NCBI RefSeq assembly: GCF_001559595.1
Contig: NZ_LNTY01000060.1
Coordinates: forward strand, 1-64,000
Reading direction: 5' to 3'
Length of the DNA: 64,000 nt
Origin: Enterovibrio coralii
GTDB lineage: Bacteria > Pseudomonadota > Gammaproteobacteria > Enterobacterales > Vibrionaceae
Below the pieces are notes generated by a model that was not told where the DNA came from, made no database searches, and saw only the letters and a program-made list of their open reading frames with translations. Below are positions 39,326 through 48,743 of this stretch, piece after piece. Position 1 is the stretch's first letter, and every line of letters begins with the position of its first letter. The translations under genes were made by a program, and so were the position numbers.

Positions 39326-41750
39326 ACATGGGCAGACGGCTAAGTGCCGTTTGCTTACTGATGCTGGCTTCCTCTTCGGCCATGGCAATGACCTTTACGG
39401 TACCGCTAAACATGGACGGACACGAGCTTGGCATGCTGCCTGTTTCCTTGTCTGGCATGGATGTTGAGGCCGTTTCAGAAAGCGAGCTTAAAGCGATTCT
39501 TGGTCACCGCGTGGCTGAGAAAATCTGGCAGGTGTTGGGGGAAAATAAGCAAATCGGCAATGACGGTATGGTGCCGCTAAAAGCGTTGGAAGCGCAGGGT
39601 ATTACTCTGACGTTCGATGCATCTACACTGACCATGGCCGCGAAAATCTCTACTAAAGCTTTCGGACAAGCGAACGTTGATTTTGGCGAAGGCTTTGTGC
39701 CTTTTGTTCCGACAGAAAGCAGTGAATTCAGTTGGCTCAACAGCCTTAACTTTTCACACCAAGAGAGTTGGCAAGACAGCTCCAACGTAAGTTATACCTC
39801 CTTTGATTGGCTAGCGCAGTTCAATATTGGCGGAGCGACGGGCGTAAATCTTGATGCGGCTAATTACCTAGAAATCTCAGACGGCGATGCGCAAGTGCTG
39901 CGCGGAGAATGGACTGCGTTCTACGACAACCCCAATGCGCCATACCGCTTTTCGTTAGGCGATGTTGAGTCGGGCGTATCGGGCTATCTTTCCAATATCA
40001 GCATGGGCGGTCTCTCGATAGAGAGTGACTATGCGGAGCTCCAACCGCAACGCATGGTTGGCCCCGGCAATAACCAAGAGCTTATCTTGCAAGAAAGTGC
40101 TGAAGTCGAGATTGAGGTCAACGGTCAGGTTATTTTCAGCGGCCGTCAGGAAGCGGGGCGTTTTAACCTGATGAACCTGCCTATGGTCAACGGTGCCAAC
40201 GACATTACGGTGCATGTGACCTACCTTTCTGGCAAACAAGAAACCTTCGTTTTTACCCAGTTTTATAACAGCAACCTGCTTGATAAAGGCATGGTGAATT
40301 ATGCTTTCACGGCAGGTGTGCCATCGGTCTTTGCCGACAAGGGCATTGATTACACCAACACATGGGCAATGACGGGCTTTGTCGAGTACGGCGTGTCATC
40401 AAGTCTCACAGTGGGCGCAAATGGACTGGCCGCCAAATACGGGAATTTACTGGGCGGGCTGGCTACTGTCGGCACCGACTGGGGCAACCTTTCAAGCCGT
40501 CTTTCGTTCAGTGAATATGACCATGGCGATGTCGGCAATATTCTCTCTTTTGGTTTTGAAAGTGCGGTGATTGGTGCATCTGAAAGTCAAACGCCGAACC
40601 TTCGTTTAAGTGCCGAGTTTGCCAGCGATTACATCACGTCTCCTTGGGAAGCCGAAGCCTTGCCGGTTTCTTACGATCGCTACCTTGCAAACTACATGTG
40701 GTCCATCACCGAACAGTGGAGCGCGACCGTTTCCGCATCGTATTTTGATGATGACAGTGACGATGCCCAAACCAGCACCACGTCGATGCTGAACTGGAAA
40801 AACGGCGATGTGACCGTGGGTGCCGGCATGACCTATACCGACTCCAAAGCCCCAGAAACGGATGAAACCCAGTATTTTCTGACCCTTGATTTGCGTTGGA
40901 ACCACAAGAAATATGGCTACTCATTGGGCGCGAGTTATAACACGCTGGCCAATCAGTCTCGGGTAGATATCAGCCGTGCAAACAGCGACCGTGTAGGTGG
41001 CGTGGGGTATCGTGCCATGCTTGAGCACGACGATAACCGAGACAGAGAAAATGCCCTGCTGAGCTACACCGCCAACGCGTGCGCCTTGAAGGTGAAGTTG
41101 AACGTTCAGAGTTGAATTCCAGTTCATCCGGTGCGAGCTATTCCGCATCGCTTCGCGGCAACACCGCCATTGGTTACGCCAACGGCAAGTTTGGCTGGGG
41201 GCGCGCGCAGGCAGGCCCGTTTGTCGTGACGCAAGTACACCCAACATTGAGTGGACACGAAGCGCACTTTGGCGTGGCGCAAGATGGCAGCTATAAAGCG
41301 GCGGCAACCTATGACATTGGTGGCTTACTGCCACTGGATGTGCCGTATGCGGTGAACAGTTTCAACGTGAGTGTGCCAGATGCTCCTCTTGGCTATGACT
41401 GGGGCCAAAGCCAGTTCAGCATTGCACCGGGTGCCGCGACGGGTCATTCATTGATGGTCGGTTCAGATGCCTCTTACACCGCGATGGGCGTGTTGTTGGA
41501 CGCAGACGGCAAACCGATTTCATACCTGCAAGGTGAACTGTCAAACGGCAAACTTCACACACCATTTTTCACCAACAAAGGTGGTCGATTCTATGTGCAA
41601 GGCGTGGGGCCTGGCACTTACACCCTGACCGTCAGTGGCAAAGGCTTTGAGCCTGTGTCTGTGGTCATTGAAAAAACGGATAAGCGGCTCATTGAGCTGG
41701 GAATACTGCATGTGAAACGTGAAGAGGAGAACCGTGTTGAAAATCCGTAA
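39322..41750 (+). CDS. Outer-membrane pilus usher (frameshifted)
   Basis: About 809 residues after correction. Signal peptide (ends SSSAMA), N-terminal periplasmic domain, a long beta-barrel (about 130-620), internal plug region (VEIEVNGQVIFSGRQEAGRF), and C-terminal Ig-like domain (FFTNKGGRFYVQGVGPGTYTL). The barrel ORF stops at 41115 after TANACALK. Restoring one C at about 41076 gives TANRVRLEGEVERSEL, in frame with the second ORF (41079-41750). Forms the secretion pore for the pilus subunits. The family branch (FimD-like or CS1/CFA-like) cannot be settled by eye. Confidence 0.87.
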
Positions 41751-42630
41751 CCGATTAATCGCGCTCTTTGCTTGGGGGCTGGTGGCGGTGATGCTGCCAC
41801 CTGCCGCGTTCGCGTTGCCCGATGACAACGCGTGTGACGGTAACTGGTACCTTGATATTAAAACCTCCTCCGCGGAAGAAGGACAAAAAGGCTGGCAGGG
41901 TGCGTGGATTCCCGCGACCGTCTATCTCGACCGAGAGCTGGCAAGCTGTACGAAAGACATTGTCATTCAGCAGCCGCAAGGCGGTAAGCCGTACCTTTCA
42001 GGTCAGGTGTCTAACCATGATATCGAGCTGAAAAATGCCTCGCGCCAAGAGTTGCCAGTGAGGGGAGATGACAAGTACCTTCTGAACGTGAATGGGCGCA
42101 ATGTCGTGAATTTCTGGGTTTACCTGCCGGGTGCGAAAGACTTTTCACCTGGCACCTATGCCAGCACTTTGCAGTTCAGCTTGAAAAATGCGCAGAACAA
42201 AACGACCTCTACCCAGATGTACTCGTTTAACTATCAGGTGAAGCCGTACGTTCGCGCCAAGCTTGCGAATACCAGTGATAGTTGGATTAAACCCACGGGC
42301 TTGTCGGTAAAACTTCAACTTGGCGATCTCACCAAGCGAAACCGACGTGACTTGCCTGTTTTTGTGGAAAGTAATGGCTTTGTCAGCATGGCTTTTTCTT
42401 CGCAAAACAAAGGCAAGCTGGTGAACGTGAGAAACAAGCAAAACAGTGTGCCTTATACCCTGATGTACGGCGGGCAGAAAATTAATCTGACGGATGATGT
42501 GGTGATTGATGTCGGCCAGCGACCTTACCGAGGCCGCAAGCTTCCTCTGGCCTTTGAAAATAAAGCCGAGCCGTTTGCCCGCGCCGGACAATACGAAGAC
42601 GTCGTGACCATCAGTGTGTTCGCGCGTTAA
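41737..42630 (+). CDS. Pilus tip / minor subunit protein
   Basis: 297 residues with signal peptide (KIRNRLIALFAWG...PPAAFA). GAGGAG ends 7 nt before a TTG at 41737 and 4 nt before a GTG at 41734; I prefer the TTG. The start overlaps the usher stop by 14 bp. The mature part has a Cys pair (NACDGNW, ASCTKDI) and two beta-rich halves; the second ends GQYEDVVTISVFAR, a pilin-like C-terminal strand. The two-domain layout suits a tip adhesin, but no ligand-binding motif is known to me. Confidence 0.75.
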   Translation: MKIRNRLIALFAWGLVAVMLPPAAFALPDDNACDGNWYLDIKTSSAEEGQKGWQGAWIPATVYLDRELASCTKDIVIQQPQGGKPYLSGQVSNHDIELKNASRQELPVRGDDKYLLNVNGRNVVNFWVYLPGAKDFSPGTYASTLQFSLKNAQNKTTSTQMYSFNYQVKPYVRAKLANTSDSWIKPTGLSVKLQLGDLTKRNRRDLPVFVESNGFVSMAFSSQNKGKLVNVRNKQNSVPYTLMYGGQKINLTDDVVIDVGQRPYRGRKLPLAFENKAEPFARAGQYEDVVTISVFAR

Positions 42631-42790
42631 CGCCACTGAACGAAAAAATATTGCTGGAGGCTGTTACGCTCAAAACAGTGTGACGGCTCCTGCAAATTCA
42701 GTGTAAGGGATGAAACCTTTTTACTCTTAAGCCGATAAGGTTCTGATTTCGTGATGAAAGACCCTTTATCGACCTTTCGAGTAGTACTGA

Positions 42791-44674
42791 ATGAAAAGAA
42801 CAATTAAAAGCAGGCTTATCGTATCCATAGGTCTGATCGTCGCTGTTGTCAGCGTGGTGCAGGCTTGGATATCAATCACTTCTCTTCGCAATACCACCCA
42901 TACTGCAATAGAAAACCAGATGCGCGAAACCAGTCTCGCGACATCGAACTACATCAATAGCTGGCTGTCCATTCGCGCTGACATGCTAGACGCCAATCTG
43001 GCGTTGATTCAGCAAGGTGGGAACATTGACCGCGAAATGCTGGTGACCAAAAACGCAGGTGGCTTCCTTTCTGTGTATGCTGGCTTCAGCGATGGCTCCA
43101 TCGCTTGGGGCGATAAAACGGAAAGCTGGCCAGCTGATTATGATCCGAGAACGCGTCCTTGGTATCGCGATGCGATGCAGGCACAAACGCAAACCATCAC
43201 AGACCCGTACCAAGATTTTGACGGCAGTATGGTCGTAAGTATCGCTGAACCGTTTAAAGGCGAGCGCACGGGCGTGATTGCATTGGATGTGCAAGTGACT
43301 GACATCGTGAAACAGATCCTTAAGATCAGTGAAGATGACAATGGTTATGCAGCACTGCTCGACAGCAACTATCAAATCGTCGCCTTTAATGATGATAGCT
43401 TGGTGGGCAAAACCTCAGACGCTATCGACCCTGCGCTGTCGATTAACAATCTGCAAACCATGCTAAGCCAAAACAGCCTGCAGACCTTTGTTGCAAGCCA
43501 AGATGGAAAAGAAAAACTCCTTTACGTCTCTCGCGTTCAAGGCACTGACTGGGTGCTGCTGATTGTTGAAGATGCCGATACCGCGACGGGCGCAGTGTCT
43601 GAATCCATTTTCTATACCCTTATTGCTTCACTGCTGCTGTTCGTGGTCATTGCTTCAGTTGCAGCGTGGAACATCAGTCGCCAGCTTCGACCATTGGCTG
43701 TTTTAAACCGTGCCGTGAAAGATCTCACCAGTGGTGATGGCGACTTAACGCAGCGTTTGGATATCGACCGTGATGACGAAATCGGTGAGTTAGCGAACAA
43801 CGTTAACCGCTTTTTGGCGCAGCTTCAGGGCATTATTAAAGATGTTTCTGCTTCCTCTGTTGTTCTGAGTGAAGCGGCTTCTCAGTCTCGTGAGTTGGCA
43901 AGTGCAGCGACGGGCGTGCTGCGCGAACAGCACAACAACATTGATCAGGTCGCGACGGCCATCCATGAAATGTCGGCGACAGCGAGTGAAGTGGCGGGCA
44001 ATGCGGAAATGACCGCCAATGCCGCACAGGGCGCAGAATCTTCCTGCATGGAAGGGCTGGATGTGATCAGCAAGAACCGCATCGGTATTGACGAGTTGTG
44101 TCGCCAAGTTGAAACCGCGGCGTCTGTGATTGAACAGCTTGATGCGAACGCGCACGGCATCAATCAAATTATCGCAACCATTGAGGGCATCGCAGAACAA
44201 ACTAATCTGCTGGCACTCAACGCGGCGATCGAAGCCGCGCGAGCGGGCGCACAAGGCCGAGGCTTTGCCGTAGTGGCCGATGAAGTGCGCGTGCTCAGCA
44301 AGCGCACGCAAGATTCCACCGAAGAAATTCGCAACATGATTGAAAGCCTGCAAGCGAACACGCAAAAGGCTGTTCACAACATGCGTTCAAGCTCCGAGCA
44401 GGCATCATCCACAGTAAAATACGCTGAGGAAGCGACCACCAAGCTTTGTGAGATCACCCAAGCGATCAGCGAGATCTCGCAGATGGCGTTCCAAATCGCT
44501 AGTGCCGCTGAAGAGCAGCGCGCGGTGACTGATGATATCAGCCGCAATACCCAAGCAATCAAAGAGGTTTCAGACAAAGTGGCAGAGCAAGCGGCATTGA
44601 GCCGAGACGCCTCCGTTGAGATTGAATCTACAGCATTGCATGTGAAAGACGCGGTAAGTCTGTTCAGGGTTTAA
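42791..44674 (+). CDS. Methyl-accepting chemotaxis protein with dCache domain
   Basis: 627 residues. Membrane helix about 9-29, periplasmic dCache_1-type ligand domain (about 35-270) with YDPRTRPWYRDA and ITDPYQDFDGSMVVSI. Helix about 275-297, HAMP (RQLRPLAVLNRAVKDL), then a long cytoplasmic signalling coil whose tip is IEGIAEQTNLLALNAAIEAA and RGFAVVADEVRVL. Methylation-helix residues flank the tip. It signals to CheA/CheW. The ligand is unknown; Cache motifs of this kind often bind amino acids. Confidence 0.93.
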   Translation: MKRTIKSRLIVSIGLIVAVVSVVQAWISITSLRNTTHTAIENQMRETSLATSNYINSWLSIRADMLDANLALIQQGGNIDREMLVTKNAGGFLSVYAGFSDGSIAWGDKTESWPADYDPRTRPWYRDAMQAQTQTITDPYQDFDGSMVVSIAEPFKGERTGVIALDVQVTDIVKQILKISEDDNGYAALLDSNYQIVAFNDDSLVGKTSDAIDPALSINNLQTMLSQNSLQTFVASQDGKEKLLYVSRVQGTDWVLLIVEDADTATGAVSESIFYTLIASLLLFVVIASVAAWNISRQLRPLAVLNRAVKDLTSGDGDLTQRLDIDRDDEIGELANNVNRFLAQLQGIIKDVSASSVVLSEAASQSRELASAATGVLREQHNNIDQVATAIHEMSATASEVAGNAEMTANAAQGAESSCMEGLDVISKNRIGIDELCRQVETAASVIEQLDANAHGINQIIATIEGIAEQTNLLALNAAIEAARAGAQGRGFAVVADEVRVLSKRTQDSTEEIRNMIESLQANTQKAVHNMRSSSEQASSTVKYAEEATTKLCEITQAISEISQMAFQIASAAEEQRAVTDDISRNTQAIKEVSDKVAEQAALSRDASVEIESTALHVKDAVSLFRV

Positions 44675-44718
44675 TCGCCGATTGAATGCGCAAGAGGCAT
44701 TTACAAAAAGACGAAATG

Positions 44719-44749
44719 AAACGCCAAGCAAATGCGCTTGGCGTTTTTA
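44719..44749. terminator. Terminator after the chemoreceptor gene
   Basis: AACGCCAAGC / GCTTGGCGTT stem and a T5 tail. Confidence 0.85.
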
Positions 44750-44779
44750 TTGGCGAGCAGTAAACCTCGAGTAAACAGA

Positions 44780-45540
44780 CTAGTTCAAGCCGAACTCGGT
44801 GATAAATTTGGTTTTGAGATAAAGCTCGGTAGAGGTTTTGGACCAGCCGGGATTTTGGCTTAACCAGTCATCAAGCAGCGGCATCACTTGTTCTTCTGTC
44901 ATGCCAGCCTTCACCTCTGAGGAGTACAAAAGCCGCAACAAGGTGATATCTAACGGTGTGAGTAAGTTGTTCTTCGACGCATCGTTAAAAATGGAAGGGA
45001 AGACCTTGTCAGAGTCGTTTGGCAGCCCCATGACTTGCGTGAGTTCTTCCACTACGCATGCAAACAACTTGCCGCGTTCACGAGCGAGATCGACCGGTAT
45101 CACGATCAACGCTTTTCGGATCTCAGTCTTTGAAGAGACGGAGATATGCGCCATGCAAACCGCGCCATGAAACGGGAAATCGTCTTGCGATGGCCACAAC
45201 TCACGGGTTTCCTTTTCCCAACGGCTTTGACGAGTAAACACCATACGAAGGTTCGCTTGCTGTGGTGAGTGTACTACCTGAATATTGTGTCCCGTTACCC
45301 GCGAGAGGTCATTAAGTTGAATGGTCGCCAGCATGGTATGGAGTGCATCGTCGCCGACGCGATGATCGAGATAAACGCGGATGGCTGATGCCACTTACGA
45401 ACGGGATGGTTGAGGTTGTCGTACTCATTGTTGAGGGCAATCAGCTTAAACGCCCTTTTTACATGAGCGGGATCGCTCCAATTCGCCCACGATGGGGCGC
45501 AGAATAGTGTTAACAATACACCCCAGATCAGTTTTCGCAT
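44780..45540 (-). CDS. Secreted DUF2927-family protein (frameshifted)
   Basis: 253 residues after correction. Start 45540 with GGAGAG upstream and signal peptide MRKLIWGVLLTLFCAPSWA. The frame breaks after VRKWHQP; one missing base at about 45383 (GG to GGG on the plus strand) restores HQPIRVYLDHR. Features such as CVVEELTQVMGLPNDS and LLTPLDITLLRLLYS match the DUF2927 family, whose members look like zincin-fold proteins with an EEL.Q..G core. No experimental function is known to me. Confidence 0.8.
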
Positions 45541-45748
45541 TTGGCTCTCCATCGCCAGAGTGAGAACGTCGCTTCGGCTGAAATGACGGTTCAGTCCACT
45601 TACTAGGTTTTCACTACTTAGATTAGAAGTCCAGCTAGAGGGAAGAAAAGGTTTTTTGCTCAATAGCAGATGAGTCAGTGTAGTTGCTATCACTTCGACC
45701 AGGATAAAGGGTCTGGCAACAGTCTACGTTACACCGATAGCAAAGCAG

Positions 45749-46699
45749 TCAGTTTTCTAATTCGTTCAGCCATTTTAGGAAGTCAGATGTTACCGTTTTA
45801 GCGTCACTTCCTAAAAGAACCGCTTTGTGTGGGCTGAGGTAAGGGTGACTGTATGGGTAGCTTTTCGCAGGAATATAGCTAAAAGTAGGTAGTCCCATAA
45901 AAGCAGCCAAGTGCTTGATTCCCGTGTCCATACCGACAAAAAAACAACACTTTTCAAATAGGCTAGGTAACTCTTCAAGCTTAGCTTCTACAAACGTTAC
46001 TTCGTTAATGTGTTTGTAGTGCATTAACTGTTTTTTAATGCTTTGATCCAAAGGAGAACTGCTAGTAGGAAACAGTATTTTCTTGTCAGGAAATTGAGTT
46101 CGCACAATATCAACGAGTTGCAAAAAATCATCAATTGAAGGGATATGTGCTTCAGAAGAAGAAGCGAGAGACATCGCTACCCATGGGCGATTATGAAGTA
46201 CACTTTTTTGTTCGCAGCGCGGCAAGAACTGCTCTGCAGCAGGCAAGTTATTCGGGTCACCAAAAGCACACCAAATATCATTGAGATCGGTATCTAAGCA
46301 ATTTTTCAATTCAAGCGATTTAGGCCAAGAAATACTGCCGTTTTTTCTTGATAAGAAGCTGTACTTTGATGATGTAAGCATTTTGTGGGAGTTAACGACT
46401 TTTCCCACTCGTCTTACAGGCGATAACTCCAATATATAGTCTGGTGCTATTCTACTTATCGTTTTGAATAATCGGATGATTCCTTTAAAGGTACGATATT
46501 CTGCATTAAACACATGAACATTGTTAAAGGCGGGGTTTTTGAACAAATCAGCGTGACGAGGAGCGACGCCAAAATGGATCTCAGAGAAGTTACCCAGACT
46601 TTGCAAATATTTGATTGCACTCATGCTAACAAGGCAGTCTCCCATACCTCGGTTGTTCAGCACAATAATCTTACTATTCTGTTTTATTTGCATATTCAT
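45749..46699 (-). CDS. Glycosyltransferase family 9 (heptosyltransferase-like)
   Basis: 316 residues. N-terminal NNRGMGDCLVSMSAIKYL is the GT9 opening (compare GDxxLxTP), and the C-terminal FFVGMDTGIKHLAAFMGLPT is the GT9 nucleotide-sugar motif (GxDTGxxHLA). It probably adds a sugar to LPS or another surface glycan. Codon use is more AT-rich than the neighbours on the left, and it is isolated between unrelated genes, so horizontal transfer is likely. The N-terminal Met could be 46699 or 46693. Confidence 0.87.
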   Translation of the reverse strand: MNMQIKQNSKIIVLNNRGMGDCLVSMSAIKYLQSLGNFSEIHFGVAPRHADLFKNPAFNNVHVFNAEYRTFKGIIRLFKTISRIAPDYILELSPVRRVGKVVNSHKMLTSSKYSFLSRKNGSISWPKSLELKNCLDTDLNDIWCAFGDPNNLPAAEQFLPRCEQKSVLHNRPWVAMSLASSSEAHIPSIDDFLQLVDIVRTQFPDKKILFPTSSSPLDQSIKKQLMHYKHINEVTFVEAKLEELPSLFEKCCFFVGMDTGIKHLAAFMGLPTFSYIPAKSYPYSHPYLSPHKAVLLGSDAKTVTSDFLKWLNELEN

Positions 46700-47210
46700 T
46701 TGTCTATTGGGCGTCTAACACGCACTGGCTTTCACGAAGAACGCCAAGATTTAAACTGTCTGGACTACTCGCACATGAGGAGCAACAAAGCTCCTAAACA
46801 CAATTTCGCTTCTTTTTGTGAGAATGGGTAGCGAGTTTTGCATGGGAGTATTCAGCTTATGAATCTTAGAGTGTTTTTAAGGTATTTATAGAGCCCAAAG
46901 AATCAGTACAAAAACGACCTTTCTATAAAAAGCAAAAGGACGGTAACCCGCAGATTTACCGCCCTTGCCAAATGTTAGTTGGAGCTAAATCTTGTTGTGC
47001 TAAGGCGTTTAACCTACTGAAAAAACGTCTTAAAGCGGCTGATACTAATGAAAGTATTCAGCGTGCTCCTTTGGTGAATTATTTCCACTTTTGAGAGCTT
47101 CGTCAACATGTTTTAACTTATTGATATTGTTAATTTAACGGTGATTTTGGCTAGTTCCTGTCTTTTTGCCTGCCCAGAGGTAGGCCGAAGAACAATGCCA
47201 ACTAAGCACC
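46700..47210. other. Intergenic region without gene
   Basis: About 510 bp, AT-rich, between GT9 and the LRR-kinase stop. GGACGGTAA (46930) and TTTACCGCCC (46947) can pair as an imperfect hairpin. Short frames here lack ribosome sites and family features. Confidence 0.35.
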
Positions 47211-48473
47211 TTAAATGAGCACGCAAGCTGGGCTATCAGCAATACGCTCGCGAAGCTCTCTGTAGGCCTTACTCGTTTTATCGCCATCTTCACAAACGCT
47301 CAGCAAGTCATCAATGAAGTGGTGCAAGGCACGTTTTTCAATCTGTCGAACCTTCTCTTTCTGCGTGTCCGTGAGCATGTGGTACATGCTAGCTGCTCCG
47401 AAATCACCAAAGATAATGTTGGCGTCGTCATCGAACAGGGTGTTGTGCGCGTATAGGTCACCGTGACAAACGTGATTGTCGTGCAGGTGGTTGAACACAT
47501 CTTCCATCTGGCTGACGATTTTCGTGATGTCAGCAATCCCCAAACGAAACTCAGCGTGAAAAGTATCTCGTGTGCAGCTTTCAAGGCTGGGTGGCAACCC
47601 CAGGTTTTTGAAATGCTCAGGGATCAAATTCATGATAAGCGCAAGGTAGCCGTCTTCATTCACTTGCCCTAAAGACTGCACCAAGTTCGGGTGGTTGCCG
47701 ACCTTCAAACAGGCTTCAAGCTCATCTTTAGGATAACCATCACTGGTGATGTCACCTTTAAACACTTTCACTGCAATGTCTTCTGGAAAATCAGGTTGCG
47801 GCTGGTTCCAGTGCGCTTTAGAGATCACGCCAGAGGCACCTTGGCCCAACTGGGTTGTTAACGTGAAATCAGTTGATTGCAGCGTTGGCACCGTATCAAT
47901 GTGCAGGGATGATTCGCTAAAGGGGTTACCGGAAAAAGCCAGCCACGCCAATTTAGGCAAGGCGAGCAGATGATCGGGGCATTCCGCTAATTGGTTGGCG
48001 GAAATACGCACCAGCTCCAAGTTCTCAAGCTTTGCCATAGTCTCAGGCAACGCTGTAATGCGGTTACCCGCCAGCGCGAGCTTTTGCAGGCGAGGGCGTT
48101 CGCCAAGGCTGTCCGGCAAGGTTTCAATTCGGTTGTTGGTCAAAATCAGCCAACGCAGTTTTTGTGGCAATGCACCTTCTGGCACCTGAACAATCTGGTT
48201 TGATTTAAAGCCTATCATTTCAAGGTTTTGGCACGCTCCCAACACCTCTGGCAGCTCTGTAAACAAGTTGTCTGATGCAAAGAAAATTTCGAGCTGATGG
48301 AATTGGCCAAAACTCTCTGGCAAAGAAGAAAGCTGGTTCCCCGTAAGGTCGAGCACTTCCAATGTGTCTTTCAGTTCAAACAGTTCTGTTGGGAAATCGG
48401 TGAGATTTTCTGAAATCTTAACGTGTTTGGCTCCGGCCAGTTGACCAGATTTGAGTTGAGCGAGGGTATTCAA
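47211..48473 (-). CDS. Leucine-rich-repeat protein kinase
   Basis: 420 residues, no signal peptide. Residues about 17-190 hold seven or so LRRs of the LxxLxLxxNxLxxLP type (VLDLTGNQLSSLPESFG). Residues about 203-420 are a protein kinase: Gly-loop LGQGASGV (209-216), Lys in IAVKVFK (K236), catalytic loop HGDLYAHN (337-344, HRD replaced by HGD) and GDFGA (356-360, DFG intact). Catalytic Asp and metal residues are present, so activity is plausible. Eukaryote-like LRR-kinases of this compact type occur sporadically in bacteria; substrates are unknown. Confidence 0.88.
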   Translation of the reverse strand: MNTLAQLKSGQLAGAKHVKISENLTDFPTELFELKDTLEVLDLTGNQLSSLPESFGQFHQLEIFFASDNLFTELPEVLGACQNLEMIGFKSNQIVQVPEGALPQKLRWLILTNNRIETLPDSLGERPRLQKLALAGNRITALPETMAKLENLELVRISANQLAECPDHLLALPKLAWLAFSGNPFSESSLHIDTVPTLQSTDFTLTTQLGQGASGVISKAHWNQPQPDFPEDIAVKVFKGDITSDGYPKDELEACLKVGNHPNLVQSLGQVNEDGYLALIMNLIPEHFKNLGLPPSLESCTRDTFHAEFRLGIADITKIVSQMEDVFNHLHDNHVCHGDLYAHNTLFDDDANIIFGDFGAASMYHMLTDTQKEKVRQIEKRALHHFIDDLLSVCEDGDKTSKAYRELRERIADSPACVLI

Positions 48474-48743
48474 GGCGTATTTCCAGCATTGCGGCAGTCA
48501 TTTCGATGCAAGTGTATCGAAAATCGAGGGTAATAGCATTGTTGGGCTTAGCGAGAAATTTGGTTACATTGAGCCACTCTTTATCAGATGTTTAAGCTGA
48601 ACTATTGGATTGATGAACAGAAAGCTAGCGAATTAAGACAGCGCGCTAAACATGCGTCTTGCGTTGAAAATTTGTTTGCTAGCAAGAGCAACCTACTGAT
48701 AAAACATTACAATTGAGCTGTCACTCAGAACGCTTTTATCACC

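Noticed and set aside
46514..46831. 105-codon plus-strand frame
   Set aside because: Mostly antisense to the GT9 gene; the 3' part is low-complexity intergenic DNA.
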